Shown: positions 34,401-48,244 of the stretch, piece after piece
Position numbering within the stretch: the first letter of the stretch is position 1
Layout: each line of letters begins with the position of its first letter
NCBI GenBank assembly: GCA_026874595.1
Contig: CM049316.1
Coordinates: forward strand, 53,205,676 to 53,269,675
Source: Sipunculus nudus
Lineage: Eukaryota > Annelida > Sipuncula > Golfingiida > Sipunculidae
Length of the DNA: 64,000 nt
Direction of reading: 5' to 3'
Made by a program: the position numbers and the translations under genes
Notes under the pieces: model-generated
Database searches by the model: none
What the model was told of the DNA's origin: nothing
What the model saw: only the letters and a program-made list of their open reading frames with translations

Positions 34401-36439
34401 CATTGGGAAAGACCGAACATGTTTATAGATTACCCTCAACATTTATATAGACTTCAGACACTTGAAAAGGCAGAATGTGTTTTAAGATTACCCTCCACAT
34501 TTATATAAACATCAGACATTTGAAAAGACAGAATGTGTTTTTAGATTACCCTTCACATTTATATAAACATCAGACATTGGGAAAGACAGAACATGTTTAT
34601 AGATTACCCTCAACATTTATATAAACCTCAGACACTGGGAAAGACAGAACATGTTTTTAGGTTACCCTCAAAATTTATATTAACATCAGACACTGGGAAA
34701 GACTGACCATGTTTATAGATTACCCTCAACATTTATATAAACATCAGACACTTGAAAAGGCAGAACGTGTTTAAATTACCCTCAATATTTATATAAACAT
34801 CAGACATTGGGAAAGACAGAACATGTTTTTAGATTACCCTCAACATTTATATAAACATCAGACACTGGGAAAAACTGAACTTGTTTATAGATTACCCTCA
34901 ACATTTATATAAACATCAGACATTTGAAAAGGCAGAATGTGTTTTTAGATTACCCACCACATTTATAAAAACATCAGACACTGGGAAAGACTTAACATGT
35001 TTTAAGGTTACCCTCAAAATTTATATTAACATCAGACACTGGGAAAGACTAAACATGTTTATAGATTACCCTCAACATTTATATAAACATCAGACACTTG
35101 AAAAGGCAGAACGTGTTTAAATTACCCTCAATATTTATATAAACATCAGACATTGGGAAAGACCGAACATGTTTATAGATTACCCTCAACATTTATATAA
35201 ACTTCAGACACTTGAAAAGGCAGAATGTGTTTTTAGATTACCCTCCACATTTATATAAACATCAGACACTTGAAAAGGCAGAATGTGTTTTTAGATAACC
35301 CTTCACATTTATATAAACATCAGACATTGGGAAAGACAGAACATGTTTATAGATTACCCTCAACATTTATATAAACCTCAGACACTGGGAAAGACAGAAC
35401 ATGTTTTTAGGTTACCCTCAAAATTTATATTAACATCAGACACTGGGAAAGACTGACCATGTTTATAGATTACCCTCAACATTTATATAAACATCAGACA
35501 CTTGAAAAGGCAGAACGTGTTTAAATTACCCTCAATATTTATATAAACATCAGACATTGGGAAAGACAGAACATGTTTTTAGATTACCCTCAACATTTAT
35601 ATAAACATCAGACACTGGGAAAAACTGAACTTGTTTATAGATTACCCTCAACATTTATATAAACATCAGACATTTGAAAAGGCAGAATGTTTTTTTAGAT
35701 TACCCTCCACATTTATAAAAACATCAGACACTGGGAAAGACTGAACATGTTTATAGATTACCCTCAACATTTATATAAACATCAGACACTTGAAAAGGCA
35801 GAACGTGTTTAAATTACCCTCAATATTTATATAAACATCAGACATTGGGAAAATCTGAACTTGTTTATAGATTACCCTCAACATTTATATAAACATCAGA
35901 CATTTGAAAAGGCAGAATGTGTTTTTAGATTACCCTCCACATTTATATAAACATCAGACACTGGGAAAGACTTAACATGTTTTTAGATTACCCTCAACAT
36001 TTATATAAACATCAGACACTTGAAAAGGCAGAACATGTTTTTAGATTACCCTCCACAATTATATAAACATCAGACACTGGGAAAGACAGAACATGTTTTT
36101 AGGTTACCCTCAAAATTTATATTAACATCAGACACTGGGAAAGACTGAACATGTTTATAGATTACCCTCAACATTTATATAAACATCAGACACTTGAAAA
36201 GGCAGAACGTGTTTAAATTACCCTCAATATTTATATAAACATCAGACACTGGGAAAGACCGAACATGTTTATAGATTACCCTCAACATTTATATTAACTT
36301 CAGACACTTGAAAAGGCAGAATGTGTTTTTAGATTACCCTCCACATTTATATAAACATCAGACACTTGAAAAGGCAGAATGTGTTTTTAGATTACCCTTC
36401 ACATTTATATAAACATCAGACATTGGGAAAGACAGAACA

Positions 36440-36460
36440 TGTTTATAGATCACTTGAAAA
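36440..36460 (+). repeat. Truncated monomer junction in the 58-bp array
   Basis: TTTATAGAT is joined directly to CACTTGAAAAGG. About half a unit (from TACCCTCAAC to CATCAGA) is missing, unlike neighbouring units. This marks an unequal-exchange or deletion breakpoint. Confidence 0.8.
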
Positions 36461-39400
36461 GGCAGAACGTGTTTAAATTACCCTCAATATTTATATAAAC
36501 ATCAGACATTGGGAAAGACAGAACATGTTTATAGATTACCCTCAACATTTATATAAACATCAGACACTGGGAAAGACTTAACATGTTTTAAGGTTACCCT
36601 CAAAATTTATATTAACATCAGACACTGGGAAAGACTGAACATGTTTATAGATTACCCTCAACATTTATATAAACATCAGACACTGGGAAAAACTGAACTT
36701 GTTTATAGATTACCCTCAACATTTATATAAACATCAGACATTTGAAAAGGCAGAATGTGTTTTTAGATTACCCTCCACATTTATATAAACATCAGACACT
36801 GGGAAAGACTTAACATGTTTTTAGATTACCCTCAACATTTATATAAACATCAGACACTTGAAAAGGCAGAACATGTTTTTAGATTACCCTCCACATTTAT
36901 ATAAACATCAGACACTGGGAAAGACAGAACATGATTTTAGATTACCCTCAACATTTATATAAACATCAGACACTGGGAAAGACTGAACATGTTTATAGAT
37001 TACCCTCAACATTTATATAAACATCAGACACTGGGAAAGACTGAACATGTTCATAGATTACCCTCAACATTTATATAAACATCAGACACTGGAAAAGGCA
37101 GAATGTGTTTTTAGATTACCCTCAACATTTATATAAGCATCAGACACTGGGAAAGACTTAACATGTTTTAAGATTACCCTCAACATTTATATAAACATCA
37201 GACACTGGGAAAAACTGAACTTGTTTATAGAATACCCTCAACATTTATATAAACATCAGACACTTGAAAAGGCAGAACATGTTTTTAGATTACCCTCAAC
37301 ATTTATATAAACCTCAGACACTTGAAAAAACAGAACATGTTTATAGATTACCCTCAACATTTATATAAACATCAGACGCTGGAAAAGGCAGAATGTGTTT
37401 TTAGATTACCCTCAACATTTATATAAACATCAGACACTGGGAAAGACTTAACATGTTTTTAGATTACCCTCAACATTTATATAAACATCAGACATTTGAA
37501 AAGGCAGAATGTGTTTTTAGATTACCCTCAACATTTCTATAAACATCAGACACTGGGAAAGACTTAACATGTTTTTAGATTACCCTCAACATTTATATAA
37601 ACATCAGACACTTGAAAAGGCAGAACATGTTTTTAGATTACCCTCAACATTTATATAAACATCAGACGCTGGAAAAGGCAGAATGTGTTTTTAGATTACC
37701 CTCAACATTTATATAAACATCAGACACTGGGAAAGACTTAACATGTTTTTAGATTACCCTCAACATTTATATAAACATCAGACGCTGGAAAAGGCAGAAT
37801 GTGTTTTTAGATTACCCTCAACATTTATATAAACATCAGACACTGGGAAAGACTTAACATGTTTTTAGATTACCCTCAACATTTATATAAACATCAGACA
37901 TTTGAAAAGGCAGAATGTGTTTTTAGATTACCCTCAACATTTCTATAAACATCAGACACTGGGAAAGACTTAACATGTTTTTAGATTACCCTCAACATTT
38001 ATATAAACATCAGACACTGGGAAAGACTGAACATGTTTATAGATTACCCTCAACATTTATATAAACATTAGACGCTGGAAAAGGCAGAATGTGTTTTTAG
38101 ATTACCCTCAACATTTATATAAACATCAGACACTGGGAAAGACTTAACATGTTTTTAGATTACCCTCAACATTTATATAAACATCAGACATTTGAAAAGG
38201 CAGAATGTGTTTTTAGATTACCCTCAACATTTCTATAAACATCAGACACTGGGAAAGACAGAACATGATTTTAGATTACCCTCAACATTTATATAAACAT
38301 CAGACACTGGGAAAGACTGAACATGTTTATAGATCACCCTCAACATTTATATAAACATCAGACACTGGGAAAGACTGAACATGTTCATAGATTACCCTTA
38401 ACATTTATATAAACATCAGACACTGGAAAAAGCAGAATGTGTTTTTAGATTACCCTCAACATTTATATAAGCATCAGACACTGGGAAAGACTTAACATGT
38501 TTTTAGATTACCCTCAACATTTATATAAACATCAGACACTGGGAAAAACTGAACTTGTTTATAGATTACCCTCAACATTTATATAAACATCAGACACTTG
38601 AAAAGGCAGAACATGTTTTTAGATTACCCTCAACATTTATATAAACCTCAGACACTTGAAAAAACAGAACATGTTTTAAGATTACCCTCTACATTTATAT
38701 AAACATCTGAAACTGGGAAAGACAGAACATGTTTTTAGGTTACCCTAAAAATTTATATTAACATCAGACACTGGGAAAGACTGAACATGTTTATAGATTA
38801 CCCTCAACATTTATATAAACATCAGACACTTGAAAAGGCAGAACATGTTTTTAGATTACCCTCCACAATTATATAAACATCAGACACTGGGAAAGACAGA
38901 ACATGTTTTTAGATTACCCTCAACATTTATATAAACATCAGACACTGGGAAAGACTGAACATGTTTATAGATTACCCTCAACATTTATATAAACATCAGA
39001 CGCTGGAAAAGGCAGAATGTGTTTTTAGATTACCCTCAACATTTATATAAACATCAGACACTGGGAAAGACTTAACATGTTTTTAGATTACCCTCAACAT
39101 TTATATAAACATCAGACATTTGAAAAGGCAGAATGTGTTTTTAGATTACCCTCAACATTTCTATAAACATCAGACACTGGGAAAGACTTAACATGTTTTT
39201 AGATTACCCTCAACATTTATATAAACATCAGACACTTGAAAAGGCAGAACATGTTTTTAGATTACCCTCCACATTTATATAAACATCAGACACTGGGAAA
39301 GACAGAACATGATTTTAGATTACCCTCAACATTTATATAAACATCAGACACTGGGAAAGACTTAACATGTTTTTAGATTACCCTCAACATTTATATAAAC

Positions 39401-39688
39401 ATCAGACATTTGAAAAGGCAGAATGTGTTTTTAGATTACCCTCAACATTTCTATAAACATCAGACACTGGGAAAGACAGAACATGATTTTAGATTACCCT
39501 CAACATTTATATAAACATCAGACACTGGGAAAGACTGAACATGTTTATAGATTACCCTCAACATTTATATAAACATCAGACACTGGGAAAGACTGAACAT
39601 GTTCATAGATTACCCTCAACATTTATATAAACATCAGACACTGGAAAAGGCAGAATGTGTTTTTAGATTACCCTCAACATTTATATAA

Positions 39689-42600
39689 GCATCAGACACT
39701 GGGAAAGACTTAACATGTTTTTAGATTACCCTCAACATTTATATAAACATCAGACACTGGGAAAAACTGAACTTGTTTATAGATTACCCTCAACATTTAT
39801 ATAAACATCAGACACTTGAAAAGGCAGAACATGTTTTTAGATTACCCTCAACATTTATATAAACCTCAGACACTTGAAAAAACAGAACATGTTTTAAGAT
39901 TACCCTCTACATTTATATAAACATCTGAAACTGGGAAAGACAGAACATGTTTTTAGGTTACCCTAAAAATTTATATTAACATCAGACACTGGGAAAGACT
40001 GAACATGTTTATAGATTACCCTCAACATTTATATAAACATCAGACACTTGAAAAGGCAGAACATGTTTTTAGATTACCCTCCACAATTATATAAACATCA
40101 GACACTGGGAAAGACAGAACATGTTTTTAGATTACCCTCAACATTTATATAAACATCAGACACTGGGAAAGACTGAACATGTTTATAGATTACCCTCAAC
40201 ATTTATATAAACATCAGACGCTGGAAAAGGCAGAATGTGTTTTTAGATTACCCTCAACATTTATATAAACATCAGACACTGGGAAAGACTTAACATGTTT
40301 TTAGATTACCCTCAACATTTATATAAACATCAGACATTTGAAAAGGCAGAATGTGTTTTTAGATTACCCTCAACATTTCTATAAACATCAGACACTGGGA
40401 AAGACTTAACATGTTTTTAGATTACCCTCAACATTTATATAAACATCAGACACTTGAAAAGGCAGAACATGTTTTTAGATTACCCTCCACATTTATATAA
40501 ACATCAGACACTGGGAAAGACAGAACATGATTTTAGATTACCCTCAACATTTATATAAACATCAGACACTGGGAAAGACTGAACATGTTTATAGATTACC
40601 CTCAACATTTATATAAACATCAGACACTGGGAAAGACTGAACATGTTCATAGATTACCCTCAACATTTATATAAACATCAGACACTGGAAAAGGCAGAAT
40701 GTGTTTTTAGATTACCCTCAACATTTATATAAGCATCAGACACTGGGAAAGACTTAACATGTTTTTAGATTACCCTCAACATTTATATAAACATCAGACA
40801 CTGGGAAAAACTGAACTTGTTTATAGATTCACCTCAACATTTATATAAACATCAGACACTTGAAAAGGCAGAACATGTTTTTAGATTACCCTCAACATTT
40901 ATATAAACCTCAGACACTTGAAAAAACAGAACATGTTTTAAGATTACCCTCTACATTTATATAAACATCTGAAACTGGGAAAGACAGAACATGTTTTTAG
41001 GTTACCCTCAAAATTTATATTAACATCAGACACTGGGAAAGACTGAACATGTTTATAGATTACCCTCAACATTTATATAAACATCAGACACTTGAAAAGG
41101 CAGAACGTGTTTAAATTACCCTCAATATTTATATAAACATCAGACATTGGGAAAGACAGAACATGTTTATAGATTACCCTCAACATTTATATAAACATCA
41201 GACACTTGAAAAGGCAGAACGTGTTTAAATTACCCTCAATATTTATATAAACATCAGACATTGGGAAAGACAGAACATGTTTTTAGATTACCCTCAACAT
41301 TTATATAAACAACAGACACTGGGAAAAACTGAACTTGTTTATAGATTACCCTCAACATTTATATAAACATCAGACATTTGAAAAGGCAGAATGTGTTTTT
41401 AGATTACCCTCCACATTTATATAAACATCAGACACTTGAAAAGGCAGAACATGTTTTTAGATTACCCTCCACAATTATATAAACATCAGACACTGGGAAA
41501 GACAGAACATGTTTTTAGATTACCCTCAACATTTATATAAACATCAGACACTGGGAAAGACTGAACATGTTTATAGATTACCCTCAACATTTATATAAAC
41601 ATCAGACGCTGGAAAAGGCAGAATGTGTTTTTAGATTACCCTCAACATTTATATAAACATCAGACACTGGGAAAGACTTAACATGTTTTTAGATTACCCT
41701 CAACATTTATATAAACATCAGACATTTGAAAAGGCAGAATGTGTTTTTAGATTACCCTCAACATTTCTATAAACATCAGACACTGGGAAAGACTTAACAT
41801 GTTTTTAGATTACCCTCAACATTTATATAAACATCAGACACTTGAAAAGGCAGAACATGTTTTTAGATTACCCTCCACATTTATATAAACATCAGACACT
41901 GGGAAAGACAGAACATGATTTTAGATTACCCTCAACATTTATATAAACATCAGACACTGGGAAAGACTGAACATGTTTATAGATTACCCTCAACATTTAT
42001 ATAAACATCAGACACTGGGAAAGACTGAACATGTTCATAGATTACCCTCAACATTTATATAAACATCAGACACTGGAAAAGGCAGAATGTGTTTTTAGAT
42101 TACCCTCAACATTTATATAAGCATCAGACACTGGGAAAGACTTAACATGTTTTTAGATTACCCTCAACATTTATATAAACATCAGACACTGGGAAAAACT
42201 TAACTTGTTTATAGATTACCCTCAACATTTATATAAACATCAGACACTTGAAAAGGCAGAACATGTTTTTAGATTACCCTCAACATTTATATAAACCTCA
42301 GACACTTGAAAAAACAGAACATGTTTTAAGATTACCCTCTACATTTATATAAACATCTGAAACTGGGAAAGACAGAACATGTTTTTAGGTTACCCTAAAA
42401 ATTTATATTAACATCAGACACTGGGAAAGACTGAACATGTTTATAGATTACCCTCAACATTTATATAAACATCAGACACTTGAAAAGGCAGAACGTGTTT
42501 AAATTACCCTCAATATTTATATAAACATCAGACATTGGGAAAGACAGAACATGTTTATAGATTACCCTCAACATTTATATAAACATCAGACACTTGAAAA

Positions 42601-45600
42601 GGCAGAACGTGTTTAAATTACCCTCAATATTTATATAAACATCAGACATTGGGAAAGACAGAACATGTTTTTAGATTACCCTCAACATTTATATAAACAT
42701 CAGACACTGGGAAAAACTGAACTTGTTTTTAGATTACCCTCAACATTTATATAAACATCAGACATTTGAAAAGGCAGAATGTGTTTTTAGATTACCCTCA
42801 ACATTTCTATAAACATCAGACACTGGGAAAGACAGAACATGATTTTAGATTACCCTCAACATTTATATAAACATCAGACACTGGGAAAGACTGAACATGT
42901 TTATAGATTACCCTCAACATTTATATAAACATCAGACACTGGGAAAGACTGAACATGTTCATAGATTACCCTCAACATTTATATAAACATCAGACACTGG
43001 AAAAGGCAGAATGTGTTTTTAGATTACCCTCAACATTTATATAAGCATCAGACACTGGGAAAGACTTAACATGTTTTTAGATTACCCTCAACATTTATAT
43101 AAACATCAGACACTGGGAAAAACTGAACTTGTTTATAGATTACCCTCAACATTTATATAAACATCAGACACTTGAAAAGGCAGAACATGTTTTTAGATTA
43201 CCCTCAACATTTATATAAACCTCAGACACTTGAAAAAACAGAACATGTTTTAAGATTACCCTCTACATTTATATAAACATCTGAAACTGGGAAAGACAGA
43301 ACATGTTTTTAGGTTACCCTAAAAATTTATATTAACATCAGACACTGGGAAAGACTGAACATGTTTATAGATTACCCTCAACATTTATATAAACATCAGA
43401 CACTTGAAAAGGCAGAACATGTTTTTAGATTACCCTCCACAATTATATAAACATCAGACACTGGGAAAGACAGAACATGTTTTTAGATTACCCTCAACAT
43501 TTATATAAACATCAGACACTGGGAAAGACTGAACATGTTTATAGATTACCCTCAACATTTATATAAACATCAGACGCTGGAAAAGGCAGAATGTGTTTTT
43601 AGATTACCCTCAACATTTATATAAACATCAGACACTGGGAAAGACTTAACATGTTTTTAGATTACCCTCAACATTTATATAAACATCAGACATTTGAAAA
43701 GGCAGAATGTGTTTTTAGATTACCCTCAACATTTCTATAAACATCAGACACTGGGAAAGACTTAACATGTTTTTAGATTACCCTCAACATTTATATAAAC
43801 ATCAGACACTTGAAAAGGCAGAACATGTTTTTAGATTACCCTCCACATTTATATAAACATCAGACACTGGGAAAGACAGAACATGATTTTAGATTACCCT
43901 CAACATTTATATAAACATCAGACACTGGGAAAGACTGAACATGTTTATAGATTACCCTCAACATTTATATAAACATCAGACACTGGGAAAGACTGAACAT
44001 GTTCATAGATTACCCTCAACATTTATATAAACATCAGACACTGGAAAAGGCAGAATGTGTTTTTAGATTACCCTCAACATTTATATAAGCATCAGACACT
44101 GGGAAAGACTTAACATGTTTTTAGATTACCCTCAACATTTATATAAACATCAGACACTGGGAAAAACTGAACTTGTTTATAGATTACCCTCAACATTTAT
44201 ATAAACATCAGACACTTGAAAAGGCAGAACATGTTTTTAGATTACCCTCAACATTTATATAAACCTCAGACACTTGAAAAAACAGAACATGTTTTAAGAT
44301 TACCCTCTACATTTATATAAACATCTGAAACTGGGAAAGACAGAACATGTTTTTAGGTTACCCTCAAAATTTATATTAACATCAGACACTGGGAAAGACT
44401 GAACATGTTTATAGATTACCCTCAACATTTATATAAACATCAGACACTTGAAAAGGCAGAACGTGTTTAAATTACCCTCAATATTTATATAAACATCAGA
44501 CATTGGGAAAGACAGAACATGTTTATAGATTACCCTCAACATTTATATAAACATCAGACACTTGAAAAGGCAGAACGTGTTTAAATTACCCTCAATATTT
44601 ATATAAACATCAGACATTGGGAAAGACAGAACATGTTTTTAGATTACCCTCAACATTTATATAAACATCAGACACTGGGAAAAACTGAACTTGTTTATAG
44701 ATTACCCTCAACATTTATATAAACATCAGACATTTGAAAAGGCAGAATGTGTTTTTAGATTACCCTCCACATTTATATAAACATCAGACACTTGAAAAGG
44801 CAGAACATGTTTTTAGATTACCCTCCACAATTATATAAACATCAGACACTGGGAAAGACAGAACATGTTTTTAGATTACCCTCAACATTTATATAAACAT
44901 CAGACACTGGGAAAGACTGAACATGTTTATAGATTACCCTCAACATTTATATAAACATCAGACGCTGGAAAAGGCAGAATGTGTTTTTAGATTACCCTCA
45001 ACATTTATATAAACATCAGACACTGGGAAAGACTTAACATGTTTTTAGATTACCCTCAACATTTATATAAACATCAGACATTTGAAAAGGCAGAATGTGT
45101 TTTTAGATTACCCTCAACATTTCTATAAACATCAGACACTGGGAAAGACTTAACATGTTTTTAGATTACCCTCAACATTTATATAAACATCAGACACTTG
45201 AAAAGGCAGAACATGTTTTTAGATTACCCTCCACATTTATATAAACATCAGACACTGGGAAAGACAGAACATGATTTTAGATTACCCTCAACATTTATAT
45301 AAACATCAGACACTGGGAAAGACTGAACATGTTTATAGATTACCCTCAACATTTATATAAACATCAGACACTGGGAAAGACTGAACATGTTCATAGATTA
45401 CCCTCAACATTTATATAAACATCAGACACTGGAAAAGGCAGAATGTGTTTTTAGATTACCCTCAACATTTATATAAGCATCAGACACTGGGAAAGACTTA
45501 ACATGTTTTTAGATTACCCTCAACATTTATATAAACATCAGACACTGGGAAAAACTGAACTTGTTTATAGATTACCCTCAACATTTATATAAACATCAGA

Positions 45601-46100
45601 CACTTGAAAAGGCAGAACATGTTTTTAGATTACCCTCAACATTTATATAAACCTCAGACACTTGAAAAAACAGAACATGTTTTAAGATTACCCTCTACAT
45701 TTATATAAACATCTGAAACTGGGAAAGACAGAACATGTTTTTAGGTTACCCTAAAAATTTATATTAACATCAGACACTGGGAAAGACTGAACATGTTTAT
45801 AGATTACCCTCAACATTTATATAAACATCAGACACTTGAAAAGGCAGAACGTGTTTAAATTACCCTCAATATTTATATAAACATCAGACATTGGGAAAGA
45901 CAGAACATGTTTATAGATTACCCTCAACATTTATATAAACATCAGACACTTGAAAAGGCAGAACGTGTTTAAATTACCCTCAATATTTATATAAACATCA
46001 GACATTGGGAAAGACAGAACATGTTTTTAGATTACCCTCAACATTTATATAAACATCAGACACTGGGAAAAACTGAACTTGTTTATAGATTACCCTCAAC
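39689..46100 (+). repeat. 3,356-bp higher-order repeat in the 58-bp array
   Basis: The marker ATATAAGCATCAG (GCAT instead of ACAT) has its G at 37137, 38471, 39689, 40733, 42121, 43045, 44089 and 45477. From 39689 on, the spacings run 1044, 1388, 924, 1044, 1388, so each marker recurs after exactly 3,356 bp (39689/43045, 40733/44089, 42121/45477). Other variants, such as TTACCCTAAAAATT and CTCCACAATTATAT, follow the same offset. The unit is about 58 monomers. Confidence 0.88.
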
Positions 46101-46883
46101 ATTTATATAAACATCAGACATTTGAAAAGGCAGAATGTGTTTTTAGATTACCCTCCACATTTATATAAACATCAGACACTGGGAAAGACTTAACATGTTT
46201 TTAGATTACCCTCAACATTTTTATAAACATCAGACACTTGAAAAGGCAGAACATGTTTTTAGATTACCCTCCACATTTATATAAACATCAGACACTGGGA
46301 AAGACAGAACATGTTTTTAGATTACCCTCCACATTTATAAAAACATCAGACACTGGGAAAGACAGAACATGTTTATAGATTACCCTCAACTTTTATATAA
46401 ACATCAGACACTTGAAAGATGAAACATGTTTATAGATTACCTTCAACATTTATATTAACATCAGACACTAGGAAAGGCTTAACATGTTTTTTTCATTTTT
46501 TTCAGTATTTTTAAAAAAACAGTCCCTGGTGAAGGCAGAACATGTTATAGAACATTCTCAACACTCATATAAACATCATTCACTGGTGATGGCAGAACAT
46601 GTTAAAGATTATTCTCAACCTGTATCACATGACATTTCAGTATGATATTTTTTGTAGAGAATCATATTTCAACACAAGTTGACATATCTAACATATATTT
46701 GCATTTGTTAAGGCAGTGATAGGCTAATGATTGTTTGACTGAAAGATGTTGAAATAAACTTTCAGAAATAGATGTTTTGATGATAATAGATCACTCATTT
46801 CAAGCCTTGATGAGGTTTCCTAGGAGACCAGATGGGATATGTCTGTGACCTATAATTAGTCAGGGGTAAAATCCTGTTTGTAG

Positions 46884-46979
46884 CCTGGTACAGAGAACAT
46901 TAAGCATTCACTACCCACACATGACAGTCGTCTGGAGAAGCTGGAACAGCAACTGGCAGAGCTCCTACACGTCACCAAG
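46884..46979 (+). CDS. LRRCC1: LRRCC1 coding exon 6 (start of coiled coil)
   Basis: A 96-bp exon encoding residues 275-306 with both ends on codon boundaries. It includes DSRLEKLEQQLAELLHVTK, whose Leu residues fall at heptad a/d positions and which matches the LQKLDDQILQLLNET-like start of the coiled coil in vertebrate LRRCC1. The donor is AAG/GTAACC at 46980. The acceptor is taken as TCCTGTTTGTAG ending at 46883, because it gives phase 0 to match exon 5 and an open frame. A shorter exon starting near 46928 is possible but would break the phase. It lies just past the end of the 21-kb satellite. Confidence 0.78.
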
Positions 46980-47212
46980 GTAACCTCTTACAGCTGAACT
47001 TTGTTGCTAGGGGTGACATGATGTCATAGTAGTATTTGTCAATAGTGTGATACTTGTCCCCCCATCAGCACATCACCAGGGTAACTCATTACCATGTCAG
47101 CACTCTGGAGAGTTTATAGAGACTGCAGACGTTAAGATTTATAACAGCAGCAGGAAGAATAAATTTGTGTATATGGAGGAAAAATATCATTGGCACTCAC
47201 TTGTGATTCTTT

Positions 47213-48240
47213 TTAGCTCAGCTGACTGAAAGTCATCTGAGCTATAGGGATCACTCTTTGTCCATCATCCGTCTGGTCGTTTGGCCGTCCATCTGTTAAC
47301 AGTCGGTACCACAGTGCAAAATTTCAAATTAATTTTCTGAACTTCTTTTTGTTACCAAATTAAAGTTTAGATTAATACAAGGTATATAGTTTTTATTTGA
47401 AGTTTCTATCTCAAATAATAAAAAAGTTATGAACCATTGAAGCACCCCCAAAATGACCCCAAAATCGGGCGATTTTGCAGAAAACGACAAATTGTGATTT
47501 CAAGAGCCCATATAATTAAAAGTTTGCAAAATTGATGTCTTGTAAGGATATAATTTGATTAATATTATAGAGTTATACATGCCTATTTTTTTTCAGAGCA
47601 TAACCTCTGGTATTTTTAAAGTTATGAAACCCTAAAAGTGGGGACTTATTCTTTTTATCAAAGTGTCAAATCGGTGAAAACGGTGATTTGGTGACTTTTC
47701 ATCAAATAATGGACACTATTTTTTTAAAATGTCTAACTTATTAAACTTAAAAGGGGTCATATACACTCATGGTTCCACTTCCTTTATTATATTAAGAAAA
47801 TCATCAATCACACCACCATATAAATGAGTTTTTCCACACAAATATATGAAATATATTGATTTATTTATGATATTTAATCACATATTGTGACATTACTCAA
47901 GCACATAATCAACAAAATAGTTACATATTCACCCCAGCCATATTAACTCACTACTAAGCTGGAATAAACTGTTTTGAGATCAATTAAAATTAATTATCAA
48001 TAATAAAAAAATAAATAAAAAACTATCCAGGAAGGAAGATTTTGATTTTATCACATTTTGCTCAAATTTTCATGCTAGCCCGTATCATCTCACTGCTTCT
48101 TCTAAATAAGCACAAGGTAAAATGGAGTGTGAGTCCAGCTTGGAATGCAAATTCTCCAACATTTTCTGGTGATTGGCATGGCTCCAGATTATAAAAGTCC
48201 AATCTCTGCTCTGTCAGATACAAACTTGAAACTTGAAATA
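47213..48240 (+). repeat. Family 1 repeat head with a divergent core
   Basis: Begins with the family 1 head, TTAGCTCAGCTGACTGAAAG near 47213, then TCATCTGAGCTATAGGGATC and a degenerate CCGTC-type tract. The core (about 47320-48060) differs from the 338-bp monomer: it has AAGTTATGAAxCC segments and phrases such as CAAATCGGTGAAAACGG. No 3' end was seen before 338-bp monomers begin at about 48245. Confidence 0.65.
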
Positions 48241-48244
48241 TATA

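Larger units (their letters stand above)
25188..46640 (+). repeat. 58-bp satellite array, about 365 copies
   Basis: The unit reads CATCAGACACTGGGAAAGAC, TGAACATGTTTATAGATTAC, CCTCAACATTTATATAAA. Period is 58 bp. Main variant classes are TGGGAAAGAC, TTGAAAAGGCAGAAYGTG and a short class lacking a few bases (GTGTTTAAATTACC). The units at both ends (before 25400, after 46480) are the most diverged, as expected of an array homogenised from within. Every unit carries a TATATAA word. Several identical 79-codon frames (29460, 32283, 34881) are echoes of duplicated blocks, not genes. Confidence 0.98.
24903..46883 (+). other. LRRCC1: LRRCC1 intron 5 (22 kb, nearly all satellite)
   Basis: GT-AG intron (GTATGT ... 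TCCTGTTTGTAG). Only about 280 bp at the left end and 240 bp at the right end are not satellite. No exon-like break was noticed inside the array. Confidence 0.8.

Noticed and set aside
29460-35120. Three near-identical 79-codon frames (29460, 32283, 34881)
   Set aside because: They are copies of the same block of satellite monomers and end at satellite-specific stops.
25188-46640. CRISPR-like regular repeat array
   Set aside because: There is no alternation of conserved repeat and unique spacer. The whole 58-bp unit is repeated head to tail, in an animal gene intron, with no cas genes.
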